This document shows positions 50,895-63,116 of a stretch of 64,000 nt of DNA, in pieces. How positions within the stretch are numbered: the first letter of the stretch is position 1; each line of letters opens with the position of its first letter. The notes under the pieces were generated by a model. That model did no database searches and had not been told where the DNA came from. It was given only the letters and a program-made list of their open reading frames with translations. The DNA lies in the NCBI GenBank assembly GCA_038496675.1, contig CM076668.1, forward strand, positions 15,839,652-15,903,651, given 5' to 3'. This DNA comes from Rachycentron canadum. Taxonomy: Eukaryota; Chordata; Actinopteri; Carangiformes; Rachycentridae. Both the position numbers and the translations under genes were made by a program.

Positions 50895-53119
50895 TATGCT
50901 ATTATGTCTGAATTCACTGAATGGAGCATAGAGTTAAAGGCAACACAAGAGTGGTACATAGTGCATGACATAAACATGTGAGCCCACACACTGGTGGTGC
51001 TCTGACACACATTATCGTGGGCTGACATGTCACCTCGTCACAATACAACACTGTCATGTTAACCAGCCTCAGCTCCCCAGGACAACAGCAATTTTATCAC
51101 ACTTCTGAAGCACCTCAATCCAGCCGACATCCCATGATTTACCTCTTCTATTATAAACAGCAGGCTTTCTGTGTTGCACCTCGGGCTCTTGCATTAACTG
51201 GGTGGCGTCATGCTCATTCACCGGCTCTTTGGACACCAGCTCACTCGTAATGTCCAATCATGTTTATGCAAGTTTAACCTGACACCTGACATGTACAAGC
51301 TTTTGGTGGCTAAAATCTGGGGCAATAGATGCTGCTCTTAGCTTAGAGTGAAGTGACTCTTTAAATGCACTGACATTGTTTACACTGTAACAACAACTAC
51401 AACTGTAATACTATCGTTTGATTGTTCATTTTATCTTTTATTGTTAAATATTTGTGTGCATTTTTGAGCTGACTTTTTCCCTCCTGAATCCCATTAAATA
51501 TGTTGGTAGAATGACCTAATTTCCCCGCAGAGACCCATACCAATGTACTATTTAATATTATTCTCTTTGATCTCTCCTGCTAGACTTGCTTTTCTCATAC
51601 AACACCACTCCTCCCCATGATAAGTTTTAGTTATTGCTGTCATGTGTCCCATTCAATTTTAATATATGTACAGCCTTTATTGTAAAAGGCTTCATATTTC
51701 CCATGATCTGTGACTATACAACTCATATTTGGGGACACCAGTCACAAAACTACAAGCATAAGACTGAGACGGCTGTGATGCCCTGCTACTGAGCAAAAAA
51801 TAGGATAAACAATGAACAGGATTATGGCTGTGGGCAGACGGAATTAGAAACCAAATAATATACTACAAGGCTAGATTTTCCAGGATGTTTTCTTGGTTAC
51901 ACGCACAATAAACTATAATTCCTCTAATACATGCCATTGGTAACTCAACTAATATGTTTTTGTTGTTAAGGCATCACTGAGGTTATTGCTTAACCCATTC
52001 AGACCCACAGTGTCCTCGAAAAAAACCTGAGCATTTTCTGAAAAGCTTGATGTTACTCAGCCTCTGAAGAAGATGGGGAGATGAAATAAAAACCATCTGA
52101 GAGCTTAGCTAGATCCGATACTGGGATGTGGATCCTAACCCCGAGCCATAAAGTAGCTGGTTAATTTGTTATTTCAGTTGTTTTCATTAAGGTATTTTAT
52201 TATATTTTAGCATTTTTTTCTGCTTCAACATTGCTCCCCTCACTCAGGTCATTAGTCACTGTCCGAACCACGACTTCAAAAACTTTTTTGCAAGCTAAAA
52301 CTGCTGAAAAAACAAACAAAATACATTTCCCATGATGAATTCTGACACAAATTTTAGCATCACATGACCTAAAAAAAGATGTTATCATATATCACATCTC
52401 ATCCAGTCTCAAAGGGAGAACGATGCCTAAATTTATGGGTTGAAGAACTAAACTGAAGAACTGATAAACTACATGAACACTTTGATATAGGCAATATGTG
52501 TTTTTTTTTTACTACTTTTTTCTTTTTGCAATAAAGTTAAATGCTTTCTATCATGCCCACTTGGCACTATTAACACATGTGGGTGTACAGGAGTGTCTGT
52601 CAGTCGATCCTCATCTGTGTTGCCATGGAGAAAATAGCTCAGTGCTTGGAGGTCAAGACTGGGTCAGTAAAGGAAAAATAGGTAGTTATCACGTTTTAAA
52701 GACATGGCCTTGGCCTGTCACGGTGAGAAGCTGTCACTAAATGCTTACATCATATCTTGCACTAAGGTTTTTCTAATCTGTGGTTAGATAAACTAAAAAT
52801 GTCCTTGAATAACGAGTTGTATTTCAATCATACTTCCATGCATAGTTCTGTCTATATACATTTTTACAGTTTGCATCTTCCATGAAATTTGTCCTGTTGT
52901 CAAAATGGTAAAAATGTCAATGCTTTATGATGACGAGCTGTGATATATTGGTGTTATTGGTTGGTTTCATCACTAGTTTTTAAATTGATTGTATCATTTC
53001 TGTGTAGTGTAGGCCTACCAGAACCTGCAGTTCTACCAATCCAGTTCCACCAGATGAAAAACAACCACATAAAAAGTAATGTAAAACAGTAAAAGGAGCA
53101 GATTCATGGGCTTTTACCA
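50895..53119. other. Unassigned non-coding stretch
   Basis: No gene is recognised. The last 70-100 bases may hold the decayed 3' end of the piggyBac relic. Confidence 0.3.
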
Positions 53120-53640
53120 GTATCACTTCTTACAGGAGATGGATATCCATCCACCCCTTGTCATCCACTGTCAGTAAAAAATAAAATCCTCTTCATCAAC
53201 CACGGGTCTTCAATGCCTCTGGTGGTCACATCTTCTCTCAGAGGGTCTGCCCTTCTTCTCTCCATCACGGATGAGTGCATCTGCAACCTCCACCCTGAAC
53301 GACTTCAGATGCTTCTGGCATTTCAGCCGTACAGCAGCCATCCATTGTTGATGGCCATATCAGCCATTTGCCATAAGATGCACGTGCAGGGCTGGTGGGA
53401 TTTGGCAGGGGTGCAGTACAAGGCCACCATCATGTCAGCAGGATCAACTCCTCCCATGTGGACTGTGACACGTTTGGACAAGGAACTCCAACTTTTCCTC
53501 TTTCCTCTCTGGAGAGACGGCTGAATTTTTTAAGAGGGCTCTCAACAGCACAGGAACTAGCCAGAGTGACAGCTTTGTTATCGACCCATTTTTACAACAG
53601 CGGTTATTTCCTCATTATCCAACCTGTGGTCATAACTGCC
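53120..53640 (-). pseudogene. piggyBac-type transposase relic (C-terminal half)
   Basis: Read on the minus strand from 53640, the pieces SYDHRLDNEEITAVVK, KWVDNKAVTLASS and REERGKVGVPCPNV follow one another, then VHMGGVDPADMMVALY, then NNGWLLY, then LKSFRVEVADALI and KKGRPS. This order matches the late catalytic and C-terminal region of piggyBac (PGBD) transposases: the YDN/VTLxSS block, the GGVDxxD block with the last catalytic aspartate, and the basic tail. The frame changes after AVVK at an A-run, again before VHMGGVD, and again after LLYG with a stop. The N-terminal half and terminal repeats are not found. The relic is inactive. The order of motifs makes the family assignment fairly firm. 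Confidence 0.8.
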
Positions 53641-56600
53641 TCAGGCTGTTCAGTTGGTACTCACACAAAGTTATGAAATTAGATAACTTCTTACTCTTGT
53701 CAATATATCTAAGTACCCCAGATACTAAACTGCCCCTTATGTTACACACCTGAATAATACAAAATACAACATGTGCATAATTATCCTATGTTGTTTGTAT
53801 ACATGACAAAAGAGGCAATTTAGTGTAGTTATCCAACCTGTCCTGACAATAAGGGCAACATATTGGTTTTAAAAACAACTCACTTTGCTTCTGCAGGTGC
53901 AAAGCGGTATTACAAGCAAGTATGGACCAAAGGTATCTGGTTGGCTTTCCACCTTCCGTAAATATAAACATACGGTAGGTTTGCGTTTTTGCATCAGATC
54001 AACAATTTCTATTGATATTCCTAGTTATTGTTTGGATGCTTTACATTAAAATTATTATGGATTATGCTTCTTTGACAGTTTTCTTCAAGATTGCACATCT
54101 CTCAGTAAAGACACAGTCACCTAAGTCCCTTGGCCCCTTGGACGTTTGATCCATCTCCTCCTTCCCCTCCTCCTCACTCGCTGACTCTATCTTTCTGTGC
54201 TGTCTGAAAATGATTCCCTCATTTTTATCACTGGAGTCTGAAGAACTCTTTCACTCTCATCCCCTCTCTTATCGTGCTCCTTTTCTTTTGCCACAAAATA
54301 GCCCTGCAAGAAAATATAAGTTTATACTGTCACAATGTGCACGATAATAATAAATTGACATGTCTTCCAGTTTGTTACTAAATCGACCAACTCTCTTCCT
54401 CAAATCTGTCAATGTATCAGTGCCATTTTTTCTGCATTAGCATATTAAGACATTTTTTTTTCTTTTATAGTATTGTTTTACTGAAAATATTATCATTAAT
54501 ATATAATTACTCGCCTCATCCCAAAGTCTAAGGTTTTTTAGATGGGTCTTTGGTTAGGTGGCTGAAATAAGGTCTTTGCTTAACACAAGCTCAAGACATT
54601 TTCCTGTTCTATTCTATCACATAAAGTACTGAATGAAATACCAAAGTTATGATTCCCCTAAGCTTTTACATCTCCAAAAAGTGGCTAGTGACTGCAGAGG
54701 TTGTCGGGAACATTAGATGTCATCACTCCGTATATGAAAACCGTCCACTCTATGGCCACCATAGTGAATTCTGATCAGGCAGACTGAACGATGACAGATA
54801 ACCTGAACCAAGTTATGTGACCTTGATATGAGTACCAGATTTTTGGTCAATGATAATTTGATTGGGTTAAAACTTTCAATCGTGCTCCCCAATGAATGTT
54901 AAAGAGCTTGTATCTCCTGATGCTTGCTGCCCATTTTTATTACATTTAAAAATTCAAAGAGTGTCAGAGTGACTGATCATTTTTAAGCTATTCAAGTAGT
55001 TTCTATGTGACTTTCGCCAGGAAGCAAAAGTGTACATGCCTCCACTGGCAGTCGTCGAACGCATGAGTTACAGAATGGAAGAATAGATCCATTTTGTTTT
55101 GGAGATCGTAAATATCTCATCTAAGTGTAACGGCATGGTGGCAGAGAGATTGGATAAATATTCAATGACGCGAGGGGAGTAGGTGGAAAGTGAGAGATTT
55201 CAATATACCTCCATAAAGCAATAGACTGCAGTAGCAATATTCTCTATGCATAAAATGGCAACTGCTGGTGAACTGTTTTTGGCATTTGAAAATAGATCCT
55301 CAGCCCCATCTTCTTTCAAAGTGCCCCGTGGCCATTTTATAGCTTAATCAGGGAATTCGGAGAAGGACTTATCTCATTCTATGATACCACCCATTGCCCT
55401 TAGAATTCATCTTAATATCTTTTGGTACAGATCATCACCTAATTACCACTGACAAAGAGCAGCTGGAAGGTACATGGTATTAGAGGAAGTAATGATCCAA
55501 TGGTAATGAGAGCAGTTAGTGAGATATAGACATTATGTAGATATGGAATGTACTTATTAACCTAATGGAATCAATGTTATGGCCATGCTAGTTTCAAGTA
55601 CTGAAAAAAGGGCATATAGGCAATGTGAAGGGAAGAGTGTTGTGTTTTTTTGACTCGTGACATATAGTGAGCTACATGCCGCAAAGGGTCATTTATATGT
55701 GAAGTCATAGCAACCGTGGCAGAGGGACTGCTGTCTGTTTTTAGTGCACTTGCTTTGCCTTATACAAAATAACTAAGTGTGCATCACTTATACCTGTTCA
55801 CACTGAATTGGGTTGTATGAAAAAAACAGCTTATTAGGCTTAACAGATTTGGTATCAATGACAATAAAACAGTTTTCGTTCAAGGGGCTTTTCATCAGTT
55901 TTTACACAGTCTCTGTGTTCGTCACAAGGAGTACTGGCCAGCCCGTGAAACCAGCTGTATTATGTCTTCTGTGGCTCTGCTTTTTCCAAGTACAGGACAT
56001 CTCAGATTGGGGGCCATGAAACTTTTTGAAATTTTTTGCCACAAAGCCTGGGTCTCAAACTGGAGATGTGGAGTCCAAATCCCCTAAATTTATCCCCTGA
56101 ATAGTGTCACACTAAACCAGCAGAATACTCCTTTGATGTAAAAGAAATCGCAATCAATGAAAATTTTAATTATTAGTCAGGATAAATATGTAGCTAATGG
56201 AGGTACATTTAGCAGAAAGTATTACCGGAAGTTTACAGGCAACCGGCTATCGATTACGAGATTTTCATTAATTTGTTAGCATTGGATTTCACCAGCTGAC
56301 TGCAACAACAACTGCAACACTTAATTCATGTATTGTTCATGATCAGATCATATTATGCTTTAATTATATTTCCCACAGTAATTGTGTTTGCATGCTTTCA
56401 TTTACTTTGTGTACTTGCAATTGTGCTGAGCCTTAAGGATTTAATGGAAATGTCTTTGTTGGATGTGTGTTACTAAAAAGCAGCAGATTACTGGAGCTTT
56501 CTTAATATTCTTAACATTGCCTTCATTATCTCCACTGCCATCAGTTGAAGAAAACAAGACAATCATAGTTATACATATAAATAATATCCATATTGTATGT

Positions 56601-58066
56601 ATATATATGTAGGCGTTGTTGTTTCAGCAGCTACGAACCTAGGTCATATATCCTTAAAATACAACTGTACACGTAACTCTACATGTGTGTAACCAAGTAG
56701 AATGTTTGACAACAGCACCAGTTCACAAACCAATGAAAGCTGTCATCATAACGACTGCATTTGTAAACTGCCCCAGTGTTAAGAGGTGAGTATCAGCACA
56801 GCGTGTAGCCAGCGGCTCTGTCCGTGCTGAGCAAACAGAGGCCAGGAAATATTAGCTGGCTAATGCAAGTCTGCTGTCAGCCAAGACTGACACTGTGGGT
56901 GCATGCAAGGGCAATCTCACTGAGCGCATGTGGGACAACAGACATCCTGGCACTGCAGCCTGGCAGGTGTGTGTATGCCAGCTGAAAGGAAGCAAGTGGA
57001 AATTGATGGTTGCACAGATATTGAATGGCAGCTGGGCAGGTCTCAGACAAGGTCCAGAGGACAGTCAGAGAGAACTATTGGGTCATGATATACTAGGCTG
57101 CTGTACAGTCAGACCTGAGTCGGAACAAAACTGGCTGCACAAAGTAGGACCATGAGCAAGAGGTACACTGAAATGTTGCTTATGTGTTGTCTATAGTACA
57201 AATTCTGTACAGCATCTAATCTGCAAAAATGTGTTTGTCTATTGGAAATACCACAAATTTCAAATCAAAAGGAAGAAGATTAGTTAAGTGGTTAAAGGTT
57301 TACATCTTAGCTTCTTAGCATGTTTTTTGCAAGCAAGTTGGATAAATTTAGTCACCCTATTTAATGTGTCTTCAAATGGAACAGTTGTGGTATACGCGAG
57401 GTGGCTGTTAAAGCTGTAGAGCTGTAAACTTACTACTTACTACTACTAAGGAATTGCTCAAGTCCACAGTCAACCAACTCAGTGCTCGTCTATCTGTATC
57501 AATATCACATTTTTTTTAGGTTTTTAACAATCCAAAGTATTGAAAAATTAAAGCAATGGTAAAATTATCAAAAAGCAATTCAATAGTTTCAAGTTTGAAA
57601 AGATCGAAAAATGCTTGAAAATTTATTACGTGAAGAAGGACTTGGAGAGATAAAAGTCAGCTTCAGTTCTTGTCATTAATTCTCTGTGTAAAACTATTCT
57701 TTCATTCTATTTTTTCTTCTCACTCTTCTTCATAAAATAGAAAGAAAGACTTTCTTCTCAAATTCTGTGTCCAGAATGAAAGGGCCACCAGCTGTGATTC
57801 ATCTTGTTTACCCCTAACTCTGAAATACTGGATTTTTATCACTTTTTTTGGTCCAAGCCACCCACGCCAGAGCCAGGGCCAGTGCAAAGTTTGTTCCCCT
57901 ACCTGGGTTAAACCACATTTAGCCTGTGACTCTCAGGCTGTGGAGTTTTAAGTAATGGATACCAACGTTGCATGTACATCTGTTCCTACATATGTTTTTT
58001 CTATTAAACATTCACAATTACTTTGCATCATTGATCACATATGAAGGAATATTTTCATTTTAGGAG
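53641..58066. other. Long unassigned non-coding stretch
   Basis: No gene is recognised. The block 55320-55530 holds TAATTA, ACAAAG and CAGCTG sites close together and is a candidate conserved element. The 86-codon frame 56895-57155 has no recognisable family. Confidence 0.3.
55320..55530. promoter_or_regulatory. Candidate enhancer-like block
   Basis: CACCTAATTACCACTGACAA is followed closely by AGAGCAGCTGG, giving a homeodomain core, a SOX-type ACAAAG and an E-box within about 30 bases. Other TAAT cores lie around it. This rests on motifs only. Confidence 0.2.
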
Positions 58067-58280
58067 CTATTTGTAAGTTTTGTTCCTGCTACATAGCTAA
58101 CATTAGCATTAACAGTTCACCAGTCTTGTAAAAAGTTTCCACCACCATTGCATTTACATGATAAGTGGTTATAAGTTATAAGACAGGTCGACCGGGCTGT
58201 TGCTAGCTGGTTAGCATGCTAACTTCAGGAGAAAAAAAGAAGTGATAGAAATAGATGCAAAATAGGGGGTCGCTTTTCTG
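58067..58280 (+). repeat. Teleost dispersed repeat with TAGCTGGTTAGCATGC core, copy C
   Basis: Same order of blocks as copy B at 44485: ATTTGTAAGTTTTGT, GCATTAACAG, CCAGTCTTG, TTTACATGA, GACAGGT, then GCTAGCTGGTTAGCATGCTA. Same orientation, 13.6 kb away. Confidence 0.6.
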
Positions 58281-61219
58281 CCCCTCTTACTCTTTAGACA
58301 CCATTGGGCAAATAAAAGGATGAAGTTTGATGCTGAACCCACAATGTTTCTTCAAGAGAGATAGCTGCTAACGCTAACATTGGCTATGCAGTGACAGCAC
58401 TGAAGGCTTTTCTCTGGCTCTGCCCTTTTGACCTTGCTTTCACTCAAAAAAATCCTTCATTTATGAACTATATCCACCTTTAATATAACATTCATCCACC
58501 ACCACAAAGCCTCTTAGCATAATTTATGGGCATGGTGGTCCAGTTTGTCAGCCCTGAGGCCCTGCACGGTGGAGAAGAGTGGAAACAGCCTGAGGGCTAA
58601 CAAGTTGGATTGATGACTGCATGGACTGGATGGAATAGGTGACATATCTAGGATTGCTTATATAACAGGGTTTCTGTCAGCTATAACAAAGATTAATTTC
58701 CCACCTGCAAAACATCCACTAAAACCTTTAAGCTAAGAGTCATCTATATGACTGGCTTCGACCCCTGTGACCTCTTCTGCATACGCTCTCAATGCAGCAT
58801 TCAAATCTGCTGCCAGCTCTGACCTGCGGAGCTGCCCTCTTCTTCTTCTCCCTCCTCCTCTCTATTCTCCACTGTGTCCTGTTTTTCTCACTGAACAGGC
58901 CTAAACAACAGCATGTTGTAACAAGAGCCACACTGATTCCTCACACGTCAATTTGGTGTTTGGACATGATAAGTAAGAACTTCAGAGAACTTTATCAACA
59001 GTTGCAGTTACTCTGACAAGTCTGAGCACCTTCGCATTGAGATTCTGTCACGGTAAACCCTTAGACTCTCTAATAATCTTTCCTCATCTGCAGATGTACT
59101 TTAAGTTTGCCTCTGATAAGGCTGTCGCAAAAGGGATCAATACTTGCCAAATCAATCTGATCAATAATCATGGAGATTAGTGAAGCAGTGCGCTAGTGAG
59201 GATTTTGAAGTACTCTCCTCTTGCATTTCTAATGACAAGCACACTTGAACATATCTTCAATGACACAGGCATTCATTTTAATTTCACATTAACTTTTAAG
59301 CCTTTGTATTTCATCCCACATTATCACTGGAGGTGGTTTCCTGTAGTGAATAACAACTTTTTTGGATACAGCTAATCCCTTAAATAAAATAATAAATACA
59401 CTCTACCACCTCTGATCTATTTTACAGTGCATTCATGCTAACGTGCATTTAAAACCGTCTACCAACTTCATGACCAAAGTAAATCCAATAATGACGGTTC
59501 AGTAAACTATTTCAGGTAATCTTTTGTTGCCTTTCATCCATAGATCAAATTGTGATTAATAACAGAACCTGCTGCCGAATCACTCATTAGCTCCCCGGTA
59601 TAACTGCTTCTCCTGTCGCCCATACAGGCCTGCAGGCAGAAATGATGTGTATCATTACCTACAATGTCTGTGGTGGAGCTCATGAAATTCCATCATCTAC
59701 GCTTTGTGTGTCTGTTACAGTTAAAAAAGCATCTCTGAGCTTTTTTTTCCCTGTAACCCCAAGTTCCCTTTTTAATAAGCCAGTGCATCGTTACAAAGTA
59801 TGATCATCCCTCTGCCTGAGGGGGCACATTTTTATTCCAGTTACTACCTTTACACAAAAAGCGGATTATAGTGTTGAAGAACTATTTTAATACCAGATGT
59901 GTCCAAAAACAAAAATGACTTTGAACGAGTTCTCACTGCAAAATGAATTCACAAACAAACACTGCTGAGTAAATAAATTAGTAGTAGCCCTGGGTGAACT
60001 TACTGAATCAATTGTTGTTGTGTTTTTTTCTTTCGGAAGGGAGATCACTTGTATATACAAATGATACAATGCAAAGAGAAAGTCCATATGTCTGATGATT
60101 CATGGGATCTGCAGAGATGTGAATGTATATCTTGAACAGTAGAAGTATATCTGTATAAAGAAACAAGGTGTAGGTGTATTGATAAGTTGAGTCCTTGGGT
60201 GGGTTATAGCAAAAAAAATGTTTTATTATGTTTTAGAGGAATTGGGGCTATAAACCTGGTGATAGAGGGTCTACTGGTTAACTGTACTCACATGACATCT
60301 TATACATTTAAATATGTGAGTTTTAATATTTAAAAAAAAATGAGTAAACAGAAAACAACTTTCAGTCCTGTAATCTCTCCCTTTCCAAACCACAGAGTAA
60401 GTCCATTCCTTGATCCACAGCGTCTCCCATTGTCATCAATGAGGATGAGATCCTGTTCAACTCCATATTTACAATTACTCACTGCCCTCTACTGTTCAAA
60501 ACTCAGATCTGCAATTTTAAATAAATATATATATTTATAATCAGACTGGGTTATTACAAGAAGCTTGGCACAGAGGATCATGTTTGTTGCTGTGTAAGCA
60601 AATGGAATAAAGATCATCCTGGTACAAAAAGAGCTTTAGCTAAACCAAGCATGGTCATTTGTTATAATCTATGAGGCTGAGCTGATTCCCCCCTTTGCAC
60701 CCTCAATGCAATACATCCACCCCTCACTGATGTGGACATGCAATCTAAACCACAAATAGAAATAGATGATGTAATAAAAAAAAAATAGGAATAAAAACAA
60801 AACAAACAAATGAATAAAATTAATACCTGACATCTGACATACCAGAAACTTATACAAGAAAATACACTCAAAAAACACATGACACTGTTGGGAGCTGAGC
60901 TCAAAAACACTCAGCATTATTTTATCAACTTAATACTTCATGATTTATTCCTTTTTTCTTTTTTTATGAGAACTTTTCATAAACATGCTTTTGAACTGAT
61001 GTCATGTGCCAGAGAGCTGCAACTGTACAGAAACTGATGCAATACTTTTTGGGTAGGTCTCAGAGACCCAGCTGTAAAATATAGTTACATCATGATACTT
61101 TTTTACAGCACAAACAAACCATCCCAAACTTGAATTATATCTGTTATTGGAGTTTAACTGTTTGTTCAATGCGAGACCATGTTAACATAACATTTATTTA
61201 TGTGAATGACTTTTCGGCA
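58281..61219. other. Unassigned non-coding stretch
   Basis: The first 150 bases may continue the repeat. The rest shows no gene. The part 59545-59705 is a motif-rich, possibly conserved block. Short frames near 58792-59016 and 60662-60917 are compositional. Confidence 0.3.
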
Positions 61220-61590
61220 AACAAAGTCACCGAGAACATTGTCAGGTACGGCATTCTGGGCAGAGCCTCCCTTTGGTCTCAAAACAGCATCAGTCTCTTC
61301 ATAGCATGGATTCAAGATGTCAGCGAGATTCCTTTGAGATTCAGGTCACGTCATTTCTGCAGATTTGTCAGCTTCACATTCATGCTGCCAATCTCCCGCT
61401 CTGCCACATCCCAAAGGTGTTCTGTTGGATTCAGATCTGGTGACTGGGGAGCCCATTGAAGTGCACTGAGCTCATTATAGTCATCTTCATGAAAAAACAG
61501 TTTGAGGCAACTTTTAGTTTGTGACATGCTGCATTATCATACTGGGAGTTACCAACGTGGTAAATTGTGGCCTTAACAGAACATATATTA
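61220..61590 (-). pseudogene. Tc1/mariner transposase relic (C-terminal part with 3' end)
   Basis: On the minus strand QYDNAACHK (near 61515-61541) matches the block holding the second catalytic aspartate (DNAPCHK in intact Tc1 transposases). After a frame change at a T-run near 61490 come ELSALQWAPQSPDLN and PTEHLWDVAEREI (about 61395-61470), the block with the last catalytic acid. The frame then meets a stop at about 61360, and the rest is decayed. At 61221-61249 the plus strand reads ACAAAGTCACCGAGAACATT followed by GTCAGGTAC. This corresponds to the terminal CACTTTATTAGGTAC motif of these fish elements, so the 3' end is present. The N-terminal DNA-binding half is missing. The copy is inactive. 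Confidence 0.85.
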
Positions 61591-62848
61591 TGTGGATTTT
61601 AGATTGTTTTAAATATAGCCTATCCATCGCTATAGTAAAGTCAATGCTGTCTATTCGGTCCTACAACAATGAAACTCTGCAGTTGCATCCTATTACACTC
61701 CAAGAACAAGAAATCAGGGACATCTTTTATGTGGATTGAGGAGCCAGCAGCCCTTTACAGAAGATATGTGCCACTCTTACATGTCCTCACACATGAGGAA
61801 GGAGGTATTGTACATCAGCAAAGCCAAGCTGTGTGCAGGAGGAGTGTGACTTAATGTCAGTTGGAAAAATAGAGCATAATCTTCCAGACAGCAAGGAGTA
61901 CAAAGCCATGCTGAGATAAACTGTTCATTAGTCCTTGTGAGGAAAATGATTTGTGACTGTAAACAAGCACACAAAGCTACAAGGAAAAGGAATGTCAGTA
62001 TAAAAACATACATACATTTTGCTGTGTGAACGTCTAGACATGTGCTTGCGTTGCAATTGATTGCAGAGTCGATGAGGTCCTCCTGAACTGTTATTGAAAC
62101 AAACTGCACTGTCTGTCTTTTACCTCGATTGACACGAGGCTGCTGAAATGTTAAAATCCTGAGAGAAGCATGTCCAGTAGGGCAAGCGCTGATTGAGGAT
62201 TTGGGAGAGATGGCCTGTGGACATGGGCATATGGACAGACAGGCAGATAGTGGGTCAATAAAAAAGACTGGCCTGGTGTTTTCCTGTCTTTATGAATTAA
62301 TGTCATGTCAAAGTTGATCTCCATGGAAACGGATTACCTTAAACTAAAAAATAGCAAAGGAAATTGACACCAGCTGAGGAGAAATGCATACCACAATTTT
62401 GACTACCTAGCTGGACTGGCTCATTAATTGTGCTCTGCTGCTGTAGAAATATGTGGAATAATTTTTGTCAGGTTGTGGGGATAACAGATGAGAATTTTTT
62501 CAGTGTGTAGCACTTATATACTTAAAGGCTTATTATTCTGGCAGCCTTTGGATTTATCTGTTGTGACTGTAAAAGATAATTGAACCCATAAGTCAGCAGG
62601 TATGCTTGTAATGTGGGTAGTCTCGGAGGTGTTTCGAGCAAATCTTTCTTTCTTTTTTTTTAAATGAGCAGCCATAATTTACAGTTAGTCTGGAACTGAA
62701 GAAATACCTGCTAGAATTTATACAACAAAAGCACAACATGGCAGTTCTGCAGGAAACAAACTGTAGGATGCAGACCATTTGTCAAATTTTATTCAATCTC
62801 CAAAGCAACAATCATGCAAAATGTAAACCAATTCCACCTCTCCCTCAG
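61591..62848. other. Unassigned non-coding stretch
   Basis: No further part of the Tc1 element is recognisable here. No gene is seen. A poly-T/A-rich segment lies near 62645. Confidence 0.3.
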
Positions 62849-63116
62849 CTCAGTGCTTGGCCCTGAATCGGATGAGATGGCTGGTATCTATCTGCATGAA
62901 ACCTTTGCCTCTGGGCTCACAGCCTCGCTGCAGCCACCCTTGCTTCAGGTAACAAGAGAAAAGGAGAAAATAAATGAGATTTAAAAACAAGAGCTAGATA
63001 GACCACATCCATAACTTAAGACACTTATAATTGGATTAAATACAGCCTGATTTGGCTGACTTTCTTTACAGACAAAAATGTTGCCTCACCCAGAGGCAGT
63101 CTTGACCTTGGGCTGA
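62849..63116 (+). CDS. Possible last two exons of an unidentified gene
   Basis: A pyrimidine-rich tract and CAG at 62834-62848 resemble a splice acceptor. CTTCAG followed by GTAACA at 62943-62954 resembles a donor. The 100-base segment between them (62849-62948) is GC-richer than its surroundings and open in two of three plus frames. In the frame that skips one base it gives 33 codons (SVLGPESDEMAGIYLHETFA, then a Ser/Leu/Pro-rich end) and finishes on a codon boundary. A 123-base GT-AG intron would follow (62949-63071, ending TTTCTTTACAG), a usual size for fish. The frame continues for 14 codons (TKMLPHPEAVLTLG) to a TGA at 63114-63116. I recognise no protein family, no upstream exon and no AATAAA soon after. 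On the minus strand the same first segment encodes another open piece ending in IRFRAKH and a stop, so the strand is uncertain too. It could all be chance. Confidence 0.25.

Noticed and set aside
20700..59695. Near-identical 18-mers (GTGGAGCTC.TGAAATTC) at about 20700 and 59676
   Set aside because: An 18-mer pair with one mismatch is expected a few times by chance in 64 kb, and the flanks do not align.
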